From positions 49,983,501 through 50,047,500 of the forward strand of contig CP136893.1 in the NCBI GenBank assembly GCA_034359265.1: a stretch of 64,000 nt of DNA. Reading direction: 5' to 3'. The number at the start of each line of letters is the position of its first letter. Within the stretch, counting starts at the first letter, position 1. The stretch comes from Canna indica. Lineage: Eukaryota > Streptophyta > Magnoliopsida > Zingiberales > Cannaceae. Positions 23,160 through 35,250 of the stretch are shown one piece after another. Position numbers and translations under genes: made by a program. Below the pieces are notes generated by a model. The model was not told the origin of the DNA. It made no database searches and saw only the letters and a list, made by a program, of their open reading frames with translations.

Positions 23160-26100
23160 GAACGAAGCCGACTGATTGAACTTTGGCGTATCGGTTCGAA
23201 TCGCACAGAAATCTGAGTCCTGAGCGACTCCAGAACATTCACTGTGATGGGAGAAGTTGTTAATCGAGTTATTTTTGAGAAACTAATGCAAAGAATTGCA
23301 CGCTTTTTGGAATAGAATCTTGAACGAAGCCGACTGATTGAACTTCGGGGTATCGGTTCGAAACGACCAGAAATCTGAGTCCCGAGCGACTCCAGAACAT
23401 TCACTATGATGGGAGAAGTTGTTAATCGAGTTATTTTTGACAGACTAATGCAAAGAATTGCATGATTTTTCGAATAGAATCTTGAACGAAGCCGACTGAT
23501 TGAACTTCGGGGTATCGGCTCGGAACGACCAGCAATCTGTGACATGAGCGACTCCAGAACATTCACTGTGATGGGAGAAGTTGTTAATCGAGTTATTTTT
23601 TACAGACTAATGCAGAGAATTGCTCGATTTTTCGAATAGAATCTTGAACGAAGCCGACTGATTGAACTTCGGGGTATCGGCTCGGAACGACCAGCAATCT
23701 GTGACATGAGCGACTCCAGAACATTCACTGTGATGGGAGAAGTTGTTAATCGAGTTATTTTTGACAAACTAATGCAAAGAATTGCACGCTTTTTGGAATC
23801 GAATCTTGAACGAAGCCGACTGATTGAACTTCGGGGTATCGGTTCGAAACGACCAGAAATCTGAGTCCCGAGCGACTCCAGAACATTCACTGTGATGGGA
23901 GAAGTTGTTAATCGAGTTATTTTTTACAGACTAATGCAAAGAATTGCTCGATTTTTCGAATAGAATCTTGAACGAAGCCGACTGATTGAACTTCGGGGTA
24001 TCGGCTCGAAACGACCAGCAATCTGTGACCCGAGCGACTCCAGAACATTCACTGTGATGGGAGAAGTTGTTAAACGAGTTATTTTTTACAGACTAATGCA
24101 AAGAATTGCTCGATTTTTTGAATAGAATCTTGAACGAAGCCGACTGATTGAACTTCGGCGTATCGGGTCGAATCGCACAGAAATCTGAGTCCTGAGCGAC
24201 TCCAGAACATTCACTGTGATGGGAGAAGTTGTTAATTGAGTTATTTTTGACAAACTAATGCAAAGAATTGCACGATTTTTCGAATAGAATCTTGAACGAA
24301 GCCCACTGATTGAACTTCGGGGTATCGGCTAGAAACACCCAGCAATCTGAGTCCCGAGCGACTCCAGAACATTCACTGTGATGGGAGAAGTTGTTAATCG
24401 AGTTATTTTTTACAGACTAATGCAAAGAATTGCACGATTTTTCGAATAGAATCTTGAACGAAGCCGACTTTTTGAACTTCGGGGTATCGGCTCGTAACGA
24501 CCAGCAATCTGTGACCCGAGCGACTCCAGAACATTCACTGTGATGGGAGAAGTTGTTAATCGAGTTATTTTTGACAAACTAATGCAAAGAATTGCACGCT
24601 TTTTGGAATCGAATCTTGAACGAAGCCGACTGATTGAACTTCAGGGTATCGGTTCGAAACGACCAGAAATCTGAGTCCCGAGCGACTCCAGAACATTCAC
24701 TGTGATGGGAGAAGTTGTTAATCGAGTTATTTTTGACAGACTAATGCAAAGAATTGCATGATTTTTCGAATAGAATCTTGAACGAAGCCGACTGATTGAA
24801 CTTCGGGGTATCGGCTCGAAACGACCAGCAATCTGTGACACGAGCGACTCCAGAACATTCACTGTGATGGGAGAAGTTGTTAATCGAGTTATTTTTTACA
24901 GACTAATGCAGAGAATTGCACGATTTTTCGAATAGAATCTTGAACGAAGCCGACTGATTGAACTTCGGGGTATCGGCTCGAAACGACCAGCAATCTATGA
25001 CCCGAGCGACTCCAGAACATTCACTATGATGGGAGAAGTTGTTAATCGAGTTATATTTTACAGACTAATGCAAAGAATTGCTCGATTTTTCGACTAAAAT
25101 CTTGAACGAAGCCGACTGATTGAACTTCAGGGTATCGGTTCGAAACGACCAGAAATCTGAGTCCCGAGCGACTCCAGAACATTCACTATGATGGGAGAAG
25201 TTGTTAATCGAGTTATTTTTGAGAAACTAATGCAAAGAATTGCACGCTTTTTGGAATAGAATCTTGAACGAAGCCGACTGATTGAACTTCGGGGTATCGG
25301 TTCGAAACGACCAGAAATCTGAGTCCCGAGCGACTCCAGAACATTCACTGTGATGGGAGAAGTTGTTAATCGAGTTATTTTTGAGAAACTAATGCAAAGA
25401 ATTGCATGCTTTTTGGAATAGAATCTTGAACGAAGCCGACTGATTGAACTTCGGGGTATCGGTTCGGAACGACCAGAAATTTGAGTCCCGAGCGACTCCA
25501 GAACATTCACTTTGATGGGAGAAGTTGTTAATCGAGTTATTTTTTACAGACTAATGAAGAGAATTGCACGATTTTTCGAATAGAATCTTGAACGAAGCCG
25601 ACTGATTGAACTTCGGGGTATCGGTTCGAAATGACCAGAAATCTGAGTCCCGAGCGACTCCAGAACATTCACTGTGATGGGAGAAGTTGTTAATCGAGTT
25701 ATTTTTTACAGACTAATGCAAAGAATTGCTCGATTTTTCGAATAGAATCTTGAACGAAGTCGACTGATTGAACTTCGGGGTATCGGTTCGAAACGACCAG
25801 AAATCTGAGACCCGAGCGACTCCAGAACAGTCACTGTGATGGGAGAAGTTGTTAATCGAGTTATTTTTGAGAAACTAATGCAAAGAATTGCACGCTTTTT
25901 GGAATAGAATCTTGAACGAAGCCGACTGATTGAACTTCGGGGTATCGGTTCGAAACGACCAGAAATCTGAGTCCCGAGCGACTCCAGAACATTCACTGTG
26001 ATGGGAGAAGTTGTTAATCGAGTTATTTTTGAGAAACTAATGCAAAGAATTGCACGCTTTTTGGAATAGAATCTTGAACGAAGCCGACTGATTGAACTTC

Positions 26101-26885
26101 GGGGTATCGGTTCGAAACGACCAGAAATCTGAGTCCCGTGCGACTCCAGAACATTCACTGTGATGGGAGAAGTTGTTAATCGAGTTATTTTTTACAGACT
26201 AATGCAAAGAATTGCTCGATTTTTCGAATAGAATCTTGAACGAAGTCGACTGATTGAACTTCGGGGTATCGGTTCGAAACGACCAGAAATCTGAGACCCG
26301 AGCGACTCCAGAACAGTCACTGTGATGGGAGAAGTTGTTAATCGAGTTATTTTTGAGAAACTAATGCAAAGAATTGCACGCTTTTTGGAATAGAATCTTG
26401 AACGAAGCCGACTGATTGAACTTCGGGGTATCGGTTCGAAACGACCAGAAATCTGAGTCCCGAGCGACTCCAGAACATTCACTGTGATGGGAGAAGTTGT
26501 TAATCGAGTTATTTTTGAGAAACTAATGCAAAGAATTGCACGCTTTTTGGAATAGAATCTTGAACGAAGCCGACTGATTGAACTTCGGGGTATCGGTTCG
26601 AAACGACCAGAAATCTGAGTCCCGTGCGACTCCAGAACATTCACTGTGATGGGAGAAGTTGTTAATCGAGTTATTTTTTACAGACTAATGCAAAGAATTG
26701 CTCGATTTTTCGAATAGAATCTTGAAGGAAGCCGACTGATTGAACTTGGGAATATCGGCTCGAAACGACCAGCAATCTGTGACCCGAGCGTCTCCAGAAC
26801 ATTCACTGTGATGGGAGAAGTTGTTAATCGAGTTATTTTTTACAGACTAATGCAAAGAATTGCACGATTTTTTGAATAGAATCTT

Positions 26886-27046
26886 GAACGAAGCGACTGA
26901 TTGAACTTCGGGGTATCGGCTCGAAATGACCAGCAATCTGTGACCCGAGCGACTCCAGAACATTCACTGTGATGGGAGAAGTTGTTAATCGAGTTATTTT
27001 TTACAGACTAATGCAAAGAATTGCTCGATTTTTTGAATAGAATCTT
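26886..27046. repeat. 161-bp monomer, occurrence 7 of 7
   Basis: It has GAAGCGACTG with CTCGAAATGACC. It also has TTTTTTGAATAG just upstream, where the other copies have TTTTTCGAATAG. Downstream of this point the 162-bp phase never changes again in the window. Confidence 0.93.
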
Positions 27047-28944
27047 GAACGAAGCCGACTGATTGAACTTTGGCGTATCGGTTCGAATCGCACAGAAATC
27101 TGAGTCCTGAGCGACTCCAGAACATTCACTGTGATGGGAGAAGTTGTTAATCGAGTTATTTTTGAGAAACTAATGCAAAGAATTGCACGCTTTTTGGAAT
27201 AGAATCTTGAACGAAGCCGACTGATTGAACTTCGGGGTATCGGTTCGAAACGACCAGAAATCTGAGTCCCGAGCGACTCCAGAACATTCACTATGATGGG
27301 AGAAGTTGTTAATCGAGTTATTTTTGACAGACTAATGCAAAGAATTGCATGATTTTTCGAATAGAATCTTGAACGAAGCCGACTGATTGAACTTCGGGGT
27401 ATCGGCTCGGAACGACCAGCAATCTGTGACATGAGCGACTCCAGAACATTCACTGTGATGGGAGAAGTTGTTAATCGAGTTATTTTTTACAGACTAATGC
27501 AGAGAATTGCACGATTTTTTGAATAGAATCTTGAACGAAGCCGACTGATTGAACTTCGGGGTATCGGCTCGAAACGACCAGCAATTTGTGACCCGAGCGA
27601 CTCCAGAACATTCACTGTGATGGGAGAAGTTGTTAATCGAGTTATTTTTTACAGACTAATGCAAAGAATTGCTCGATTTTTCGAATAGAATCTTGAACGA
27701 AGCCGACTGATTGAACTTCGGGGTATCGGTTCGAAACGACCAGAAATCTGAGTCCCGAGCGACTCCAGAACATTCACTGTGATGGGAGAAGTTGTTAATC
27801 GAGTTATTTTTGAGAAACTAATGCAAAGAATTGCACGCTTTTTGGAATAGAATCTTGAACGAAGCCGACTGATTGAACTTGGGAATATCGGCTCGAAACG
27901 ACCAGCAATTTGTGACCCGTGCGACTCCAGAACATTCACTGTGATGGGAGAAGTTGTTAATCGAGTTATTTTTTACAGACTAATGCAAAGAATTGCTCGA
28001 TTTTTCGAATAGAATCTTGAAGGAAGCCGACTGATTGAACTTGGGAATATCGGCTCGAAACGACCAGCAATCTGTGACCCGAGCGACTCCAGAACATTCA
28101 CTGTGATAGGAGAAGTTGTTAATCGAGTTATTTTTTACAGACTAATGCAAAGAATTGCACGATTTTTCGAATAGAATCTTGAACGAAGCCGACTGATTGA
28201 ACTTCGGGGTATCAGCTCGAAATGACCAGCAATCTGTGACCCGAGCGACTCCAGAACATTCACTGTGATGGGAGAAGTTGTTAATCGAGTTATTTTTTAC
28301 AGACTAATGCAAAGAATTGCTCGATTTTTTGAATAGAATCTTGAACGAAGCCGACTGATTGAACTTCGGGGTATCGGTTCGAAACGACCAGAAATTTGAG
28401 TCCCGAGCGACTCCAGAACATTCACTGTGATGGGAGAAGTTGTTAATCGAGTTATTTTTGAGAAACTAATGCAAAGAATTGCACGCTTTTTGGAATAGAA
28501 TCTTGAACGAAGCCGACTGATTGAACTTCGGGGTATCGGTTCGAAACGACCAGAAATCTGAGTCCCGAGCGACTCCAGAACATTCACTGTGATGGGAGAA
28601 GTTGTTAATCGAGTTATTTTTGACAGACTAATGCAAAGAATTGCATGATTTTTCGAATAGAATCTTGAACGAAGCCGACTGATTGAACTTCGGGGTATCG
28701 GCTCGGAACGACCAGCAATCTGTGACACGAGCGACTCCAGAACATTCACTGTGATGGGAGAAGTTGTTAATCGAGATATTTTTTACAGACTAATGCAGAG
28801 AATTGCACGATTTTTTGAATAGAATCTTGAACGAAGCCGACTGATTGAACTTCGGGGTATCGGCTCGAAACGACCAGCAATCTGTGACCCGAGCGACTCC
28901 AGAACATTCACTGTGATGGGAGAAGTTGTTAATCGAGTTATTTT

Positions 28945-29883
28945 TTACAGACTAATGCAAAGAATTGCTCGATTTTTTGAATAGAATCTTGAACGAAGCC
29001 GACTGATTGAACTTCGGGGTATCGGTTCGAAACGACCAGAAATCTGAGTCCCGAGCGACTCCAGAACATTCACTGTGATGGGAGAAGTTGTTAATCGAGT
29101 TATTTTTGAGAAACTAATGCAAAGAATTGCACGCTTTTTGGAATAGAATCTTGAACGAAGCCGAATGATTGAACTTCGGGGTATCGGTTCGAAACGACCA
29201 GAAATCTGAGTCCCGAGCGACTCCAGAACATTCACTGTGATGGGAGAAGTTGTTAATCGAGTTATTTTTGAGAAACTAATGCAAAGAATTGCACGCTTTT
29301 TGGAATAGAATCTTGAACGAAGCCGACTGATTGAACTTCGGGGTATCGGTTCGAAACGACCAGAAATCTGAGTCCCGAGCGACTCCAGAACATTCACTGT
29401 GATGGGAGAAGTTGTTAATCGAGTTATTTTTGAGAAACTAATGCAAAGAATTGCACGCTTTTTGGAATAGAATCTTGAATGAAGCCGACTGATTGAACTT
29501 CGGGGTATCGGTTCGAAATGACCAGAAATCTGAGTCCCGAGCGACTCCAGAACATTCACTGTGATGGGAGAAGTTGTTAATCGAGTTATTTTTGAGAAAC
29601 TAATGCAAAGAATTGCACGCTTTTTGGAATAGAATCTTGAACGAAGCCGACTGATTGAACTTCGGGGTATCGGTTCGAAACGACCAGAAATCTGAGTCCC
29701 GAGCGACTCCAGAACATTCACTGTGATGGGAGAAGTTGTTAATCGAGTTATTTTTGAGAAACTAATGCAAAGAATTGCACGCTTTTTGGAATAGAATCTT
29801 GAACGAAGCCGACTGATTGAACTTGGGAATATCGGCTCGAAACGACCAGCAATTTGTGACCCGTGCGACTCCAGAACATTCAC
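28945..29883. repeat. Run of five near-identical GAGAAAC-type monomers
   Basis: TTTTTGAGAAAC recurs at about 29105, 29267, 29429, 29591 and 29753 with GCACGCTTTTTGGAATAG in each. Elsewhere such monomers usually come in ones, twos or threes. The pattern looks like local amplification of a single monomer. None of the five contains the TAA of TTTTTTACAG, so the minus-strand frame stays open for 312 codons. This is the longest open frame in the window and a side effect of the repeat. Rare private changes (GCCGAATGATTG near 29161, GAATGAAGCC near 29478) show the copies are not perfectly identical. Confidence 0.85.
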
Positions 29884-31729
29884 TGTGATGGGAGAAGTTG
29901 TTAATCGAGTTATTTTTTACAGACTAATGCAAAGAATTGCTCGATTTTTCGAATAGAATCTTGAAGGAAGCCGACTGATTGAAATTGGGAATATCGGCTC
30001 GAAACGAGCAGCAATCTGTGACCCGAGCGACTCCAGAACATTCACTGTGATAGGAGAAGTTGTTAATCGAGTTATTTTTTACAGACTAATGCAAAGAATT
30101 GCACGATTTTTCGAATAGAATCTTGAACGAAGCCGACTGATTGAACTTCGGGGTATCGGCTCGAAATGACCAGCAATCTGTGACCCGAGCGACTCCAGAA
30201 CATTCACTGTGATGGGAGAAGTTGTTAATCGAGTTATTTTTTACAGACTAATGCAAAGAATTGCTCGATTTTTTGAATAGAATCTTGAACGAAGCCGACT
30301 GATTGAACTTTGGCGTATCGGTTCGAATCGCACAGAAATCTGAGTCCTGAGCGACTCCAGAACATTCACTGTGATGGGAGAAGTTGTTAATCGAGTTATT
30401 TTTGAGAAACTAATGCAAAGAATTGCACGCTTTTTGGAATAGAATCTTGAACGAAGCCGACTGATTGAACTTCGGGGTATCGGTTCGAAACGACCAGAAA
30501 TCTGAGTCCCGAGCGACTCCAGAACATTCACTGTGATGGGAGAAGTTGTTAATCGAGTTATTTTTGACAGACTAATGCAAAGAATTGCATGATTTTTCGA
30601 ATAGAATCTTGAACGAAGCCGACTGATTGAACTTCGGGGTATCGGCTCGGAACGACCAGCAATCTGTGACACGAGCGACTCCAGAACATTCACTGTGATG
30701 GGAGAAGTTGTTAATCGAGTTATTTTTTACAGACTAATGCAGAGAATTGCACGATTTTTTGAATAGAATCTTGAACGAAGCCGACTGATTGAACTTCGGG
30801 GTATCGGCTCGAAACGACCAGCAATCTGTGACCCGAGCGACTCCAGAACATTCACTGTGATGGGAGAAGTTGTTAATCGAGTTATTTTTTACAGACTAAT
30901 GCAAAGAATTGCTCGATTTTTCGAATAGAATCTTGAACGAAGCCGACTGATTGAACTTCGGGGTATCGGTTCGAAACGACCAGAAATCTGAGTCCCGAGC
31001 GACTCCAGAACATTCACTGTGATGGGAGAAGTTGTTAATCGAGTTATTTTTGAGAAACTAATGCAAAGAATTGCACGCTTTTTGGAATAGAATCTTGAAC
31101 GAAGCCGACTGATTGAACTTCGGGGTATCGGTTCGAAACGACCAGAAATCTGAGTCCCGAGCGACTCCAGAACATTCACTGTGATGGGAGAAGTTGTTAA
31201 TCGAGTTATTTTTGAGAAACTAATGCAAAGAATTGCATGCTTTTTGGAATAGAATCTTGAACGAAGCCGACTGATTGAACTTCGGGGTATCGGTTCGAAA
31301 CGACCAGAAATCTGAGTCCCGAGCGACTCCAGAACATTCACTGTGATGGGAGAAGTTGTTAATCGAGTTATTTTTTACAGACTAATGCAGATAATTGCAC
31401 GATTTTTCGAATAGAATCTTGAACGAAGCCGACTGATTGAACTTCGGGGTATCGGTTCGAAACGACCAGAAATCTGAGTCCTGAGCGACTCCAGAACATT
31501 CACTGTGATGGGAGAAGTTGTTAATCGAGTTATTTTTTACAGACTAATGCAAAGAATTGCTCGATTTTTTGAATAGAATCTTGAACGAAGCCGACTGATT
31601 GAACTTCGGGGTATCGGTTCGAAACGACCAGAAATCTGAGTCCCGAGCGACTCCAGAACATTCACTGTGATGGGAGAAGTTGTTAATCGAGTTATTTTTT
31701 ACAGACTAATGCAGAGAATTGCATGATTT

Positions 31730-34700
31730 TTCGAATAGAATCTTGAACGAAGCCGACTGATTGAACTTCGGGGTATCGGTTCGAAACGACCAGAAATCTG
31801 AGTCCCGAGCGACTCCAGAACATTCACTGTGATGGGAGAAGTTGTTAATCGAGTTATTTTTTACAGACTAATGCAAAGAATTGCTCGATTTTTCGAATAG
31901 AATCTTGAACGAAGCCGACTGATTGAACTTCGGGGTATCGGCTCGAAATGACCAGCAATCTGTGACCCGAGCGACTCCAGAACATTCACTGTGATGGGAG
32001 AAGTTGTTAATCGAGTTATTTTTTACAGACTAATGCAAAGAATTGCTCGATTTTTTGAATAGAATCTTGAACGAAGCCGACTGATTGAACTTTGGCGTAT
32101 CGGTTCGAATCGCACAGAAATCTGAGTCCTGAGCGACTCCAGAACATTCACTGTGATGGGAGAAGTTGTTAATCGAGTTATTTTTGAGAAACTAATGCAA
32201 AGAATTGCACGCTTTTTGGAATAGAATCTTGAACGAAGCCGACTGATTGAACTTCGGGGTATCGGTTCGAAACGCCCAGAAATCTGAGTCCCGAGCGACT
32301 CCAGAACATTCACTGTGATGGGAGAAGTTGTTAATCGAGTTATTTTTGACAGACTAATGCAAAGAATTGCATGATTTTTCGAATAGAATCTTGAACGAAG
32401 CCGACTGATTGAACTTCGGGGTATCGGCTCGGAACGACCAGCAATCTGTGACACGAGCGACTCCAGAACATTCACTGTGATGGGAGAAGTTGTTAATCGA
32501 GTTATTTTTTACAGACTAATGCAGAGAATTGCACGATTTTTTGAATAGAATCTTGAACGAAGCCGACTGATTGAACTTCGGGGTATCGGCTCGAAACGAC
32601 CAGCAATCTGTGACTCGAGCGACTCCAGAACATTCACTGTGATGGGAGAAGTTGTTAATCGAGTTATTTTTTACAGACTAATGCAAAGAATTGCTCGATT
32701 TTTCGAATAGAATCTTGAACGAAGCCGACTGATTGAACTTCGGGGTATCGGTTCGAAACGACCAGAAATCTGAGTCCCGAGCGACTCCAGAACATTCACT
32801 GTGATGGGAGAAGTTGTTAATCGAGTTATTTTTGAGAAACTAATGCAAAGAATTGCATGCTTTTTGGAATAGAATCTTGAACGAAGCCGACTGATTGAAC
32901 TTCGGGGTATCGGTTCGAAACGACCAGAAATCTGAGTCCCGAGCGACTCCAGAACATTCACTGTGATGGGAGAAGTTGTTAATCGAGTTATTTTTGAGAA
33001 ACTAATGCAAAGAATTGCACGCTTTTTGGAATAGAATCTTGAACGAAGCCGACTGATTGAACTTCGGGGTATCGGTTCGAAACGACCAGAAATCTGAGTC
33101 CCGAGCGACTCCAGAACATTCACTGTGATGGGAGAAGTTGTTAATCGAGTTATTTTTGACAGACTAATGCAAAGAATTGCATGATTTTTCGAATAGAATC
33201 TTGAACGAAGCCGACTGATTGAACTTCGGGGTATCGGCTCGGAACGACCAGCAATCTGTGACACGAGCGACTCCAGAACATTCACTGTGATGGGAGAAGT
33301 TGTTAATCGAGTTATTTTTTACAGACTAATGCAGAGAATTGCACGATTTTTTGAATAGAATCTTGAACGAAGCCGACTGATTGAACTTCGGGGTATCGGC
33401 TCGAAACGACCAGCAATCTGTGACCCGAGCGACTCCAGAACATTCACTGTGATGGGAGAAGTTGTTAATCGAGTTATTTTTTACAGACTAATGCAAAGAA
33501 TTGCTCGATTTTTCGAATAGAATCTTGAACGAAGCCGACTGATTGAACTTCGGGGTATCGGTTCGAAACGACCAGAAATCTGAGTCCCGAGCGACTCCAG
33601 AACATTCACTGTGATGGGAGAAGTTGTTAATCGAGTTATTTTTGAGAAACTAATGCAAAGAATTGCACGCTTTTTGGAATAGAATCTTGAACGAAGCCGA
33701 CTGATTGAACTTCGGGGTATCGGTTCGAAACGACCAGAAATCTGAGTCCCGAGCGACTCCAGAACATTCACTGTGATGGGAGAAGTTGTTAATCGAGTTA
33801 TTTTTGAGAAACTAATGCAAAGAATTGCACGCTTTTTGGAATAGAATCTTGAACGAAGCCGACTGATTGAACTTCGGGGTATCGGTTCGAAACGACCAGA
33901 AATCTGAGTCCCGAGCGACTCCAGAACATTCACTGTGATGGGAGAAGTTGTTAATCGAGTTATTTTTGACAGACTAATGCAAAGAATTGCATGATTTTTC
34001 GAATAGAATCTTGAACGAAGCCGACTGATTGAACTTCGGGGTATCGGCTCGGAACGACCAGCAATCTGTGACACGAGCGACTCCAGAACATTCACTGTGA
34101 TGGGAGAAGTTGTTAATCGAGTTATTTTTTACAGACTAATGCAGAGAATTGCACGATTTTTTGAATAGAATCTTGAACGAAGCCGACTGATTGAACTTCG
34201 GGGTATCGGCTCGAAACGACCAGCAATCTGTGACCCGAGCGACTCCAGAACATTCACTGTGATGGGAGAAGTTGTTAATCGAGTTATTTTTTACAGACTA
34301 ATGCAAAGAATTGCTCGATTTTTCGAATAGAATCTTGAACGAAGCCGACTGATTGAACTTCGGGGTATCGGTTCGAAACGACCAGAAATCTGAGTCCCGA
34401 GCGACTCCAGAACATTCACTGTGATGGGAGAAGTTGTTAATCGAGTTATTTTTGAGAAACTAATGCAAAGAATTGCACGCTTTTTGGAATAGAATCTTGA
34501 ACGAAGCCGACTGATTGAACTTCGGGGTATCGGTTCGAAACGACCAGAAATCTGAGTCCCGAGCGACTCCAGAACATTCACTGTGATGGGAGAAGTTGTT
34601 AATCGAGTTATTTTTGAGAAACTAATGCAAAGAATTGCACGCTTTTTGGAATAGAATCTTGAACGAAGCCGACTGATTGAACTTCGGGGTATCGGTTCGA

Positions 34701-35250
34701 AACGACCAGAAATCTGAGTCCCGAGCGACTCCAGAACATTCACTGTGATGGGAGAAGTTGTTAATCGAGTTATTTTTGAGAAACTAATGCAAAGAATTGC
34801 ACGCTTTTTGGAATAGAATCTTGAACGAAGCCGACTGATTGAACTTCGGGGTATCGGTTCGAAACGACCAGAAATCTGAGTCCCGAGCGACTCCAGAACA
34901 TTCACTGTGATGGGAGAAGTTGTTAATCGAGTTATTTTTGAGAAACTAATGCAAAGAATTGCATGCTTTTTGGAATAGAATCTTGAACGAAGCCGACTGA
35001 TTGAACTTCGGGGTATCGGTTCGAAACGACCAGAAATCTGAGTCCCGAGCGACTCCAGAACATTCACTGTGATGGGAGAAGTTGTTAATCGAGTTATTTT
35101 TTACAGACTAATGCAGATAATTGCACGATTTTTCGAATAGAATCTTGAACGAAGCCGACTGATTGAACTTCGGGGTATCGGTTCGAAACGACCAGAAATC
35201 TGAGTCCCGAGCGACTCCAGAACATTCACTGTGATGGGAGAAGTTGTTAA
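31730..35250. repeat. 3.5-kb segment duplicated 6156 bp downstream, copy 1
   Basis: The order of variants matches about 37886-41406 at a constant 6156-bp offset (38 monomers). It includes an internal 810-bp five-monomer tandem repeat, whose GCATGATTTTTCG landmarks sit near 32370, 33180 and 33990, and the GCAGATA monomer near 35113. Small differences exist: GTGACTCGAG near 32611, GAAACGCCC near 32272 and GCATGCTTTTT near 32855 in this copy. Ends are approximate. Confidence 0.78.
32360..34440. repeat. Five-monomer (810-bp) tandem units
   Basis: The order is TTTTTGACAG/GCATGA, GCAGAG/GATTTTTTG, GCAAAG/GCTCG, TTTTTGAGAAAC, TTTTTGAGAAAC, after which it restarts. The GCATGATTTTTCG marker is at about 32370, 33180 and 33990, exactly 810 bp apart. 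The same structure is carried in the duplicated segment at about 38516-40596. Confidence 0.8.

Larger units (their letters stand above)
12312..30124. repeat. Zone 2: mosaic array built around a 647-bp four-monomer cassette
   Basis: This zone is defined by recurring monomers with GAAGGAAGCC plus CTTGGGAATATCGG, by 161-bp monomers with GAAGCGACTG, and by monomers with TTTGGCGTATCGG plus TCGAATCGCAC. These are interleaved with blocks copied from the zone 1 order (CTAGAAACACCC, GACTTTTTG, CTTCAGGG, CGACTAAAAT). The order is not strictly periodic. Instead, segments of 2.6 to 8.6 kb recur at offsets such as 3239, 2591, 5344, 6478 and 8259 bp, each a whole number of monomers minus the intervening 1-bp deletions. 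The last GAAGGAAGCC monomer starts at 29963, which I use as the end. Confidence 0.82.
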
